Shown here: positions 19,104 to 27,145 of the stretch, piece by piece
Numbering within the stretch: position 1 is the first letter of the stretch
Layout of the letters: every line of letters begins with the position of its first letter
DNA from: Clostridia bacterium
GTDB taxonomy: Bacteria; Bacillota; Clostridia; Christensenellales; CAG-917
Reading direction: 5' to 3'
Assembly (NCBI GenBank): GCA_024405515.1
Contig: JAKSOR010000008.1
Location: 1-39,857 of the forward strand
DNA: 39,857 nt
Translations under genes and position numbers: made by a program
The notes under the pieces: generated by a model
Databases searched by the model: none
The model's input: the letters and a program-made list of their open reading frames with translations, nothing else
Told to the model about the DNA's origin: nothing

Positions 19104-21221
19104 TCAATCACCTATCAATTCAAAATAGCATTTATCAAGCCTGACCCTTCTTACCTTATACTTATGACCGTTTTTGGATAGTTTCATACCCTTTCTGTAC
19201 ATACATTTTGTGCAATCGCATCCTGTGAGTGTTTTTACAGGGCAATGTGCAAACGTCATTACCGGAAGTTCATTTTCGATTATGATTTCCGGAAGCACTG
19301 ACTCATATTCTTTGAATTCTATTGATTTGGAAAGTGCTGTGCAGCCAAGGTTTTTGAGCATCTCCGAAGCATATGTGTTTGATGTATTATGCCCTGTTCC
19401 GGCTATTAAATCATAACCCTTCTCTTTATAAATTAACCCGTATAGATTCTCGGAAAGCAACGTTTTTATACCTGATTCCTCAATTAGCCTGTCCAGAATT
19501 TTAAGATCTTCTCCGCTGGCAATAAGAGGCAGTTTAAGAACCGCCTTTTCTAACGGAATCGCGTTGTTTTTAATAAGTTCATTCACCCTTGTTACAGAAT
19601 ATACATCAGGAGAAATTATGTATAAATCAGAATGTTTTACTATCTTTGTATCCTCATTTATTATCTGGCATTCTTTTGCAGGATTTTTATTTCCTTCCAC
19701 TGAATGAATATTGAACTCTGTAATTTTTACATCTTCAGGTTCATTGGACCTGATTATTGCTTCCCTCAAAGCCTCCGAGGCATCTCTTCTTACCTGGTTA
19801 ATGACTGATTTTGCTATAAATACTCCGTCCGTTTCAACTTCTACACCGGCAACAGAAAATCCGAGATCCCCTACTTTTGAGACCTGTTTAATAATTTCTT
19901 CGCTGGTGACAGGCACATTTTGAGCCGCTTCCAAAGGTTCCACGCTTTCGGCAACTGTTTCAATACTGTTACTTCTGCATTTTACCGACAGCTTTTCTCC
20001 GGCAATAGCTTTAACGGTAATATTTACCGGAATCAGCCTCTTTTCGCCAAGAAGTTTTTCTTCCGTCTCCGAATCAAGAATGAGATTAACCGTATATCCC
20101 GGTTTGACTTTGGTTTTGGTTACAAAGCCGAATATTCCTTTAGATATATTTCTGCAGTCCCCGACACCAAGACTTGCCTTTTCCGTTGTTCCGTCAAAGA
20201 ACTTGAGACCGTCTCCGTCATGAATTTCCCTGTCGGAAATAATTTCTACTTTATAAAGGTCTTCTTTGAAAGGCTGGACCGATTTTACCCTGCCTATCTC
20301 AATCCCCGTATGGTTTCCGTAATTTTTTTCCACAATAAACGGCGTGCCGGAATCAAGATATGCCCTTGAAAGATATTCCCCTCTTGAAAATGCTGTTTTA
20401 AGGGTCAGGGTATCCGTCTTACTGAGTTTCTTACCGTACCCGATTCCGTCTATAAGTTTTCTGTAAACAGATACGGCAGATGCCACATACCCGGGCCTTC
20501 TCATTCTCCCTTCAATTTTAAACGAAGACACACCGGCATCGGCAAGTTCCTTTAAATTATCCGCAAGGCACAGGTCTCTTGCCGAAAGAAGATATCCGCT
20601 TTGTTTCTGCCCGTTATATTCTGCCGTATACGGAAGTCTGCAGAGCTGCTTGCACATACCTCTGTTTCCGCTTGCATTCTGTTCAAGCGAAGACATATAA
20701 CAGTTTCCGCTGAATGCTATACAGAGTGCACCATGAATAAAATATTCTATCTCCAAATTTGTATTCTTTTTTATCTCACGGATGTCTTCTAATTTGGTTT
20801 CCCTTGATAACACAACCCTCTTGATTCCGATTTTTTCGGCAATTTTAGCACCATAAAGATTATGTATTCCCATCTGCGTACTGGCGTGAAGAACTATCCC
20901 CGGGAACATTCCAAGAAGAACTTTTGCCACACCAAGGTCCTGGACGAGAAACGCGTCTGCTTTTGCATTAACCGCTGTTTTAACAAGTGAAATAAGTTCA
21001 TTAAACTCGTTGTTCTGAACAATTGTATTAACGGTGATATAAACCTTAACTCCGTAAAAATGAGCTTTTCTTATGTATTCAGTTATATTGTTTTCGGTAA
21101 AATTATCCGCCTTAAGTCTGGCATTAAAATTCTGCAAACCCAAATATACAGCATCCGCTCCCGAATTAACTGCTGCATTAAAAGATTCTATGTCTCCTGC
21201 TGGTGCCAATAGTTCTAACAT
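19104..21221 (-). CDS. Peptidase U32 family protein, RlhA-like (23S rRNA hydroxylation)
   Basis: This 705-residue protein has the U32 barrel at 1-300, a middle beta-rich region and a C-terminal collagenase-like extension. The conserved cysteines C167, C174, C190 and C194 are the expected iron-sulfur ligands. Length and layout match the RlhA (YdcP) group, which makes 5-hydroxycytidine in 23S rRNA, rather than the shorter TrhP tRNA group. The C-terminus has its own cysteine group (CPVKTLTGCDCTKC). No ribosome binding site is seen: a perfect TATAAT ends six bases before the ATG, so the mRNA is probably leaderless. Function as a protease is unlikely. Confidence 0.82.
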   Translation of the reverse strand: MLELLAPAGDIESFNAAVNSGADAVYLGLQNFNARLKADNFTENNITEYIRKAHFYGVKVYITVNTIVQNNEFNELISLVKTAVNAKADAFLVQDLGVAKVLLGMFPGIVLHASTQMGIHNLYGAKIAEKIGIKRVVLSRETKLEDIREIKKNTNLEIEYFIHGALCIAFSGNCYMSSLEQNASGNRGMCKQLCRLPYTAEYNGQKQSGYLLSARDLCLADNLKELADAGVSSFKIEGRMRRPGYVASAVSVYRKLIDGIGYGKKLSKTDTLTLKTAFSRGEYLSRAYLDSGTPFIVEKNYGNHTGIEIGRVKSVQPFKEDLYKVEIISDREIHDGDGLKFFDGTTEKASLGVGDCRNISKGIFGFVTKTKVKPGYTVNLILDSETEEKLLGEKRLIPVNITVKAIAGEKLSVKCRSNSIETVAESVEPLEAAQNVPVTSEEIIKQVSKVGDLGFSVAGVEVETDGVFIAKSVINQVRRDASEALREAIIRSNEPEDVKITEFNIHSVEGNKNPAKECQIINEDTKIVKHSDLYIISPDVYSVTRVNELIKNNAIPLEKAVLKLPLIASGEDLKILDRLIEESGIKTLLSENLYGLIYKEKGYDLIAGTGHNTSNTYASEMLKNLGCTALSKSIEFKEYESVLPEIIIENELPVMTFAHCPVKTLTGCDCTKCMYRKGMKLSKNGHKYKVRRVRLDKCYFELIGD

Positions 21222-21224
21222 AAC

Positions 21225-21252
21225 TTGATTATATCACGTGAGTGTGTATACT
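21225..21252 (+). promoter_or_regulatory. Possible rlmA promoter
   Basis: -35 TTGATT (21225-21230), 16-base spacer, -10 TATACT (21247-21252). Its -35 overlaps the -10 of the opposite U32 promoter, and CACGTG sits between, so the two directions probably compete. Confidence 0.5.
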
Positions 21253-21257
21253 TGCAA
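21228..21257 (-). promoter_or_regulatory. Promoter of the U32 gene, leaderless type
   Basis: -35 TTGCAA (21257-21252), 18-base spacer, -10 TATAAT (21233-21228). The ATG follows after CAAGTT, so the expected start of transcription falls at or next to the A of ATG. Confidence 0.65.
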
Positions 21258-21286
21258 TTCGCATAAAAGTATTCTACCATTAATCC

Positions 21287-22123
21287 ATGCTGCATTTCAT
21301 ATGTCCGGTATGCGGAGCAAAAATTAACGAAACCAACAGCGGATGTGAATGTTCCGCCGGTCACACATTTGACCGTTCAAAAGAAGGTTATTTTAACCTG
21401 CTTCTTTCTAACTGCAAAAATTCAAAAGATCCAGGGGACAACAAGGAAATGGTAAATGCCCGTCATGCATTTCTTGAGCTCGGGTTTTATGCACCCCTTG
21501 CTCAGAAAATTACTGACATCATTACCTCTCTGAAACCGTTTTCCCAGACTATTCTGGATGCAGGGACAGGAACCGGGTTTTATATAGGATACATTTCAGA
21601 CAAAAGAAAACCTTACAAAGATCTGTTTCTGGGAACCGACATTTCAAAAAACGCCGTAAAAATCGCAGCAAGGAACAATAAAAATGTGGAGTGTACTGTC
21701 GCAAGCGTATATTCCCTGCCTTATCCTGACAAATCGGCGGACATTATTACCTGCATCTTTTCGCCATATGCCATAAACGAATATATGAGAGTTCTTAAAG
21801 ATGATGGTCTCCTGATTATTGTTTCACCGAAGGAGAACCATCTGATTCAATTAAGGAAACTTCTCTACTCCCAGGTAAACCCTTTGGAGACAGAAGTCCC
21901 TACGGCAGGATTTCCGGTTCTGAAAGAAGAAATCATCAGTTATAATTTCACACTGACAAGCAGCGAGGACATTGCAAACCTGTTAACAATGACCCCGTAT
22001 GTGTACAGGGCTCCGGCGGAAAAAGTAAATGCTGTTAAGAACTCATCTTCACTCGAACTTACTGCGGACTTCAAAATCACCCTGCTTACAAAGCATGCTA
22101 TTGACCAAAGAAGGAATTATTAA
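21287..22123 (+). CDS. rlmA: 23S rRNA (guanine-N1) methyltransferase, RlmA family
   Basis: A 278-residue SAM-dependent methyltransferase. An N-terminal zinc knuckle (C6, C9, C22, H26) is followed by KEGYFNLL and SKDPGDNKEMVNARHAFLEL, which are highly typical of RlmA. The SAM loop is LDAGTGTGFYIG. It methylates a guanine of helix 35 in 23S rRNA; relatives in Gram-positives (TlrB type) can affect macrolide sensitivity. No good ribosome binding site precedes the ATG. The neighbour on the other strand, the U32 protein, is also a probable 23S rRNA modifier. Confidence 0.88.
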   Translation: MLHFICPVCGAKINETNSGCECSAGHTFDRSKEGYFNLLLSNCKNSKDPGDNKEMVNARHAFLELGFYAPLAQKITDIITSLKPFSQTILDAGTGTGFYIGYISDKRKPYKDLFLGTDISKNAVKIAARNNKNVECTVASVYSLPYPDKSADIITCIFSPYAINEYMRVLKDDGLLIIVSPKENHLIQLRKLLYSQVNPLETEVPTAGFPVLKEEIISYNFTLTSSEDIANLLTMTPYVYRAPAEKVNAVKNSSSLELTADFKITLLTKHAIDQRRNY

Positions 22124-22129
22124 TATAAT
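22101..22129 (+). promoter_or_regulatory. Promoter of the GtrA-like gene
   Basis: -35 TTGACC (22101-22106), 17-base spacer, -10 TATAAT (22124-22129). The -35 lies inside the end of rlmA, so the downstream gene can be transcribed on its own. Confidence 0.65.
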
Positions 22130-22157
22130 TCACGTATAAAACATAAAGGAAAACATT

Positions 22158-22805
22158 ATGGAAGAAGAAAGATTATCTGAAGAAACCATGGCCGAAACTC
22201 AGGAAGAAGCCACGGCTGAAACCCCGGAAACTGTTCCGGAAGAGAAAAAATCAAAACTTCCTGCATGGATTCTGAAAATCAGGGACTATCTTAAAACACA
22301 TGAAAACACGAGACAGGCTGTTATGTTCTTCCTTTTCAGCTGTATCTGTGGAGGAACACAGGCAATTATTACCGCATGTTTGCCACTTATATTAAGAGCA
22401 TGTTCCCCTTCAATGAGTGAACCTTTCAGCTGGTTCCTTTTTGACTATACCGCAGCAGGCACCGGAATCGGCGAATTCATAGGATTCATTGTGGGCTCGA
22501 TAATCGGTCAGATCCTTACATTTGTACTGAACCGCAAAAAGACATTCAACGTATCAGATCACATTCCGTTCAGAGCAATCGCATATGCCGTTATGGCAGT
22601 ACTTATCATCCTGATGCAGACAGCGCTCGGCGGTGCCGTCACAACAGCCTGCGGAAATGCAGTTGAAAATCCGAGCAATCTTTTAACCACAGTCTTCAAT
22701 CTTACAGGACAGGCTGTAGCCGGAATCTCCGCTCTCATCGTAAACTTCCTCGGAAACAAGTTCTTTATCATGAGAAAATTCAAAGGTTCTGAAAAAGAAA
22801 ACTGA
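22158..22805 (+). CDS. GtrA-like membrane protein
   Basis: A 215-residue protein with an acidic, E/T-rich tail (1-35) followed by about four transmembrane helices (near 55-75, 95-120, 137-155 and 180-200). The signature N-R-K-K-T-F after helix 2 and NFLGNKFFIMRKF at the end match the GtrA/DPMS family, which handles lipid-linked sugars or teichoic acid decoration. The acidic tail is not part of the family core. AAAGGA precedes the ATG. There is no glycosyltransferase partner next to it. Confidence 0.8.
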   Translation: MEEERLSEETMAETQEEATAETPETVPEEKKSKLPAWILKIRDYLKTHENTRQAVMFFLFSCICGGTQAIITACLPLILRACSPSMSEPFSWFLFDYTAAGTGIGEFIGFIVGSIIGQILTFVLNRKKTFNVSDHIPFRAIAYAVMAVLIILMQTALGGAVTTACGNAVENPSNLLTTVFNLTGQAVAGISALIVNFLGNKFFIMRKFKGSEKEN

Positions 22806-22825
22806 TAACCAAATCACTGTATCAC

Positions 22826-22854
22826 AATTCCCTGCCAAGGCGGGGAATTTTTTT
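22826..22854 (+). terminator. Terminator after the GtrA-like gene
   Basis: AATTCCC (22826-22832) pairs with GGGAATT (22843-22849), followed by a run of T. Confidence 0.8.
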
Positions 22855-22931
22855 ATCCCGTTAGATTACCGGTTATAAAAAATTGGAGTGCTTACATAGC
22901 CGAAAACGGCATAATGGTCCTTTTTGTTCAT

Positions 22932-22952
22932 TTTTGTCAAAAATCGACAAAA
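22932..22952. repeat. Inverted repeat upstream of the NrdR boxes
   Basis: TTTTGTC (22932-22938) and GACAAAA (22946-22952) flank seven bases, directly before NrdR box 1. It may be a further operator for the RNR operon. No regulator consensus is recognised with confidence. Confidence 0.4.
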
Positions 22953-23000
22953 CCACAAGATATTGTGTTTCACGAAAATGTTTCTCACTTTATTTTGTGT
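22953..23000 (+). promoter_or_regulatory. Pair of NrdR boxes
   Basis: Two 16-bp elements match the NrdR box (acaCwAtATaTwGtgt): CCACAAGATATTGTGT (22953-22968) and TCACTTTATTTTGTGT (22985-23000). They start 32 bases apart, about three helical turns, which is the usual arrangement. They lie just upstream of the nrdD -35. NrdR is an ATP/dATP-sensing repressor of ribonucleotide reductase operons. No nrdR gene is in this window. Confidence 0.85.
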
Positions 23001-23007
23001 TTTTGCG

Positions 23008-23035
23008 TTGACTTATCCTACGCGTGTGATACAAT
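23008..23035 (+). promoter_or_regulatory. Promoter of the nrdD operon
   Basis: -35 TTGACT (23008-23013), 16-base spacer, -10 TACAAT (23030-23035). It is followed by a short leader with an AAAGGGG ribosome binding site. Confidence 0.8.
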
Positions 23036-23070
23036 AAAAAAGCAATTTTCCAAAAAAGGGGTAGACATAA

Positions 23071-25494
23071 ATGTTAAATGTTAAGAAAAGGGACGGAAGT
23101 ATAGTTCCATTTAATCTGAACAAAATCAAAGTAGCCATCGAAAAAGCATTTGCATCCGTTGGCAAACCATTCTCAGAAGACATCCTTGATATGCTTGCTT
23201 TAAGAGTAACAGCAGCATTCAACAGCAAAATTAAGGATGAGGTTATTACTATTGAAGAAATTCAGGACTCAGTTGAAGTAGTATTAATCCAGGCCGGTTA
23301 TGTAGAAGTATCCAAATCATACATTCTCTACAGAAAACAGCATGAAAAACTCCGTTCAATCGGAAGCACAATGCTCGACTATAAGAATACTGTTGATAAG
23401 TATCTTAAAGAAAATGACTGGAGAGTTAAAGAGAACTCAACCGTTACATATTCAGTCGGCGGACTTATCCTTTCAAACTCAGGAGCAATCACAGCTAACT
23501 ACTGGCTCTCAGAAGTATATGATGAAGACATCGCAAACGCACACCGTAATGCCGAAATCCATATTCACGATTTATCAATGCTTACAGGTTACTGCGCAGG
23601 CTGGTCTTTAAAACAGCTCATCAAAGAAGGACTCGGCGGAATTCCTGGAAAGATCACATCTGCCCCGGCAAGTCACCTCTCCACATTATGTAACCAGATG
23701 GTAAACTTCCTCGGAATAATGCAGAACGAATGGGCAGGCGCTCAGGCATTCTCATCATTCGATACATATCTTGCTCCGTTTGTTAAAGTAGATCATTTAA
23801 CATATAAAGAAGTAAAACAGTGCATACAGTCATTCATCTATGGCGTAAACACACCATCAAGATGGGGAACACAGGCACCATTCACAAACGTAACATTAGA
23901 CTGGGTTGTACCAAATGACCTTGCTGAACTTCCTGCAATTGTCGGCGGAAAAGAAATGGACTTCAAGTACAAAGACTGCGTTGAGGAAATGAAGATGGTC
24001 AATAAGGCATTCATCGAAATCATGATCGAAGGCGATGCAAACGGCCGTGGATTCCAGTATCCTATCCCTACATATTCAATCACACGTGATTTTGACTGGT
24101 CAGAAACAGAAAACAACAAACTTCTCTTCACAATGACTGCAAAATACGGAACTCCTTATTTCTCAAACTATATCAACAGTGATATGGAACCGTCAGATGT
24201 AAGATCAATGTGCTGCAGACTCCGTCTTGACCTTCGTGAATTAAGAAAAAAATCCGGCGGATTCTTCGGTTCCGGTGAATCAACAGGTTCTGTCGGTGTT
24301 GTTACAATCAATATGCCGAGAATCGCATATGTTTCAACAACAGAAGAGGAATTCTTCAAAGAACTCACAAGATTAATGGATATTTCTGCAAGATCATTAA
24401 AGATTAAACGTAATGTAATCTCCAAATTCTTAGATGAAGGTTTATATCCATATACAAAGAGATATTTAGGAACATTCAGCAACCACTTCTCTACAATCGG
24501 TCTTGTAGGTATGAACGAGGCATGTCTCAATGCACGCTGGATTGGAAAAGATTTAACAAATAAAGAAGCTCAGGAATTTACAAAGAAAGTTCTCAACTTC
24601 ATGAGAGAGAAGCTCTCCGATTATCAGGAAAAATACGGCGATCTTTACAACCTTGAAGCGACACCGGCTGAATCAACATCATACAGACTCGCAAAACACG
24701 ACAGAGAGAAATATCCGAACATCATCTGTGCAAGCGGAACAGACAAAGCTCCATACTACACAAACTCTTCACATCTTCCTGTCGGATATACAGACGATAT
24801 CTATTCAGCACTTGATATCCAGGATGAACTCCAGACTCTCTACACATCAGGAACTGTATTCCATTCATTCCTTGGTCAGAAACTCGACAGCTGGCAGGCT
24901 GCTGCTAACTTAGTAAGAAAGATTGCAGAAAACTACAAACTTCCGTATTACACACTTTCACCTACATATTCAGTCTGTGCAACTCACGGATATCTTGACG
25001 GAGAACAGTACAAGTGTCCTCACTGCGGGAAACAGACAGAGGTTTACAGCCGTATCACAGGTTACTATCGTCCGGTACAGAACTGGAACGACGGAAAACT
25101 TGAAGAATTCAAGAACCGTAAAACTTATGATGTTGCAAACAGTCAGTACCACGGAGTGGCATTTGAAGAATACAAAACTTCTTCAAACGACAACGCTCCT
25201 CAGAAACAGTGTGAAACTCCGATTGAACAGAAAGCAGCACCGGTTGCAGCAGGCGCAGATGAAGGCATCTTAATCTTTGCAACGAAGACATGTCCTAACT
25301 GCAAGATGGCAAAACAGATGCTCGACAAAGCAGGCATTGCATATACAGTAATCGATGCAGAAGAAGAAAAAGATAAGACAATCGCTTTCGGAGTAAAGAA
25401 AGCACCGACACTCTTAGTCCCGAATAAAGACGGCGGATACGACAAGTTCGAAAACGCAAGCAACATCAAGGGCTATATCGAATCAAGAAAATAA
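23071..25494 (+). CDS. nrdD: Anaerobic ribonucleoside-triphosphate reductase with fused glutaredoxin-like domain
   Basis: An 807-residue class III reductase that makes deoxyribonucleotides using a glycyl radical. Domains: ATP-cone (1-90), catalytic barrel with MCCRLRLD, a metal site with C636, H639, C649 and C652, and the radical motif RITGYY with G664. After a low-complexity linker (about 700-730) comes a glutaredoxin/NrdH-like domain (733-807) with redox pair C741-P-N-C744. Standard NrdD ends soon after the radical loop, so this is a fusion. Formate is the reductant of the E. coli type; a fused thiol domain suggests a protein-thiol-dependent type. The activase NrdG is not in the window. It is regulated by NrdR boxes upstream and followed by a flavoprotein gene. 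Confidence 0.95.
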   Translation: MLNVKKRDGSIVPFNLNKIKVAIEKAFASVGKPFSEDILDMLALRVTAAFNSKIKDEVITIEEIQDSVEVVLIQAGYVEVSKSYILYRKQHEKLRSIGSTMLDYKNTVDKYLKENDWRVKENSTVTYSVGGLILSNSGAITANYWLSEVYDEDIANAHRNAEIHIHDLSMLTGYCAGWSLKQLIKEGLGGIPGKITSAPASHLSTLCNQMVNFLGIMQNEWAGAQAFSSFDTYLAPFVKVDHLTYKEVKQCIQSFIYGVNTPSRWGTQAPFTNVTLDWVVPNDLAELPAIVGGKEMDFKYKDCVEEMKMVNKAFIEIMIEGDANGRGFQYPIPTYSITRDFDWSETENNKLLFTMTAKYGTPYFSNYINSDMEPSDVRSMCCRLRLDLRELRKKSGGFFGSGESTGSVGVVTINMPRIAYVSTTEEEFFKELTRLMDISARSLKIKRNVISKFLDEGLYPYTKRYLGTFSNHFSTIGLVGMNEACLNARWIGKDLTNKEAQEFTKKVLNFMREKLSDYQEKYGDLYNLEATPAESTSYRLAKHDREKYPNIICASGTDKAPYYTNSSHLPVGYTDDIYSALDIQDELQTLYTSGTVFHSFLGQKLDSWQAAANLVRKIAENYKLPYYTLSPTYSVCATHGYLDGEQYKCPHCGKQTEVYSRITGYYRPVQNWNDGKLEEFKNRKTYDVANSQYHGVAFEEYKTSSNDNAPQKQCETPIEQKAAPVAAGADEGILIFATKTCPNCKMAKQMLDKAGIAYTVIDAEEEKDKTIAFGVKKAPTLLVPNKDGGYDKFENASNIKGYIESRK

Positions 25495-25500
25495 AACATT

Positions 25501-25528
25501 AAGCGATATGGCAAACGCCATATCGTTT
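25501..25528 (+). terminator. Hairpin between nrdD and the flavoprotein gene
   Basis: CGATATGGC (25504-25512), loop AAAC, GCCATATCG (25517-25525); A-T and G-T pairs extend it to 12. The T run is short (TTTCATT), so partial termination or an RNA-processing/stability element is more likely than a full stop. Confidence 0.6.
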
Positions 25529-25544
25529 CATTATAGAGGCGTTT

Positions 25545-26468
25545 ATGAAAAAATATGATGTAGTTATAGTCGGCGCAGGCCCTGCAGGAATGACAGCAGC
25601 ACTTAACTGCTTAAGAGCAGGTAAAACAGCAATCGTTTTAGAAAGCGATACCATCGGCGGACAGATAGCTCTTTCTCCGAGAGTGGAAAACTTCCCTACA
25701 TGCCAGAAATCCTCAGGTGCTGACTTAATGGATAAACTCTTTGAACAGATTACCGAATGGGGTGCTGACTTTGAACTTGAAAAAGTAGAAAAAATTGAAA
25801 AACAGGACAAATATTTCTATGTTAAAACAGATTACAGTGAATACGAAGCTGTAAGTATTATTCTCGCAACAGGCGTCAAAGCAAGACATATGGGAGTTGC
25901 CCGTGAAGAGGAACTCGTTGGCAAAGGCGTAAGTTACTGCGCACTCTGCGACGGGGCATTCTATAAAGATGAGGATGTCGTTGTTATCGGTGATGCAAAT
26001 ACCGCCCTTCAGTATGCCCTCGTTCTCAGCGGATACTGCAAATCAGTTCAGATATGTACACTTTTTGACAGATTCTTCGGAGACAAAGCACTCCTTGATC
26101 TTGTTCTTAATCAGCCGAATGTATCTTACACTCACAATCTTGCCCTTAAGGAATTTGTCGGCGAAGATGAACTTACAGGACTCACATTCGAAAACACACA
26201 GGATAAATCCATTGTAAAATATGACTGCAAATGTGCTTTCATCTGTATAGGACAGGTTCCGAACAACAAAGCGTTTGAAAACCTTGTTGAATTAGATAAA
26301 AACGGTTTTATCGTTGCAGGCGAAGACTGCAAGACTTCCTGTGAAGGAATTTTTGTTGCAGGCGACTGCAGAACAAAACATATAAGACAGCTTGTCACAG
26401 CTGCTGCCGACGGAAGCATTTCGGCTTTTAACGCATGCCAGTATGTTGATAAAATCAAAAGTTTATGA
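25545..26468 (+). CDS. Thioredoxin-reductase-like FAD protein
   Basis: A 307-residue low-molecular-weight thioredoxin reductase fold. The FAD loop is GAGPAG (10-15), the redox pair is C132-A-L-C135 in CALCDG, and FVAGDC (270-275) closes the FAD site. The second dinucleotide loop is altered: GDANTA (149-154) replaces GGGxxA, and CTLFDRFFGD follows where NADPH enzymes have HRRxxxR. NADPH use is therefore doubtful; NADH or ferredoxin (as in FFTR-type reductases) are alternatives. It follows nrdD by 50 bases with a GAGG site, so its probable partner is the glutaredoxin-like domain fused to NrdD. Confidence 0.88.
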   Translation: MKKYDVVIVGAGPAGMTAALNCLRAGKTAIVLESDTIGGQIALSPRVENFPTCQKSSGADLMDKLFEQITEWGADFELEKVEKIEKQDKYFYVKTDYSEYEAVSIILATGVKARHMGVAREEELVGKGVSYCALCDGAFYKDEDVVVIGDANTALQYALVLSGYCKSVQICTLFDRFFGDKALLDLVLNQPNVSYTHNLALKEFVGEDELTGLTFENTQDKSIVKYDCKCAFICIGQVPNNKAFENLVELDKNGFIVAGEDCKTSCEGIFVAGDCRTKHIRQLVTAAADGSISAFNACQYVDKIKSL

Positions 26469-27145
26469 TTAAGGCTGTCATTTTTGACATAGATGATACA
26501 CTGCTAGACTTTGACAAATGTTCAAAGTCTAGTATTTTATTAACCTGCACAAAATTCGGGGTTGAATTTACAGATGAACTTTTCCGTGTTTTCAAAGAAG
26601 TGACCGGCATCCTCTGGAGAAATATCGAAGATGGGCTGATCACAAGAGAGGAATTAATTAAAACGAGATGGGCCATGATTTTCGAGCGCCTTAATATTTC
26701 CGGAGCAGATTCACTTGAATTTGAAAAAGACTTCAGGAGAAATCTCGTCGAGTCTTCAGAAATGGTGGAAAATGCTGCCGAAACCGTAAAATATCTCGCA
26801 TCCAGATATGCACTTTACTGCGCAAGCAATGCACCGGCCGGACAACAGGAACACCGAATGGAAAAAGCAGGACTTGCTCCTTTCTTTAAGAATATGTTTA
26901 TATCAGGGAACATCGATCTTTTTAAACCGAGTGCTGAATTTTTTGACTATTGCCTTAATAATATGCCTGGTTATCAAAAAGATGAGGTCCTTATGGTCGG
27001 CGATAATCTCAGAGCAGATATCGAAGGGGCAATAACTTACGGATTCAGCACATGCTATTTTAATATCAGAAACAAAAAAGAGGTTACTGATATAAAACCT
27101 ACTTACACAATAACCTCTCTGTCTGAATTAATTAATATTCTTTAA
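26465..27145 (+). CDS. HAD-superfamily phosphatase, YjjG/YfnB-like nucleotidase
   Basis: A 226-residue HAD hydrolase with motif I DIDDT (8-12; nucleophile D8), motif II SNAPAG, a motif III lysine near KPSAEFF and motif IV MVGDNLRADIEG. An alpha-helical cap lies between motifs I and II. It resembles YjjG-type pyrimidine 5'-nucleotidases. Its ATG overlaps the flavoprotein stop (ATGA), so it is coupled to the RNR operon, which fits a role in removing unwanted deoxynucleotides. That role is inferred from context. Its end overlaps the convergent esterase gene by four bases, with no terminator between. Confidence 0.85.
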   Translation: MIKAVIFDIDDTLLDFDKCSKSSILLTCTKFGVEFTDELFRVFKEVTGILWRNIEDGLITREELIKTRWAMIFERLNISGADSLEFEKDFRRNLVESSEMVENAAETVKYLASRYALYCASNAPAGQQEHRMEKAGLAPFFKNMFISGNIDLFKPSAEFFDYCLNNMPGYQKDEVLMVGDNLRADIEGAITYGFSTCYFNIRNKKEVTDIKPTYTITSLSELINIL

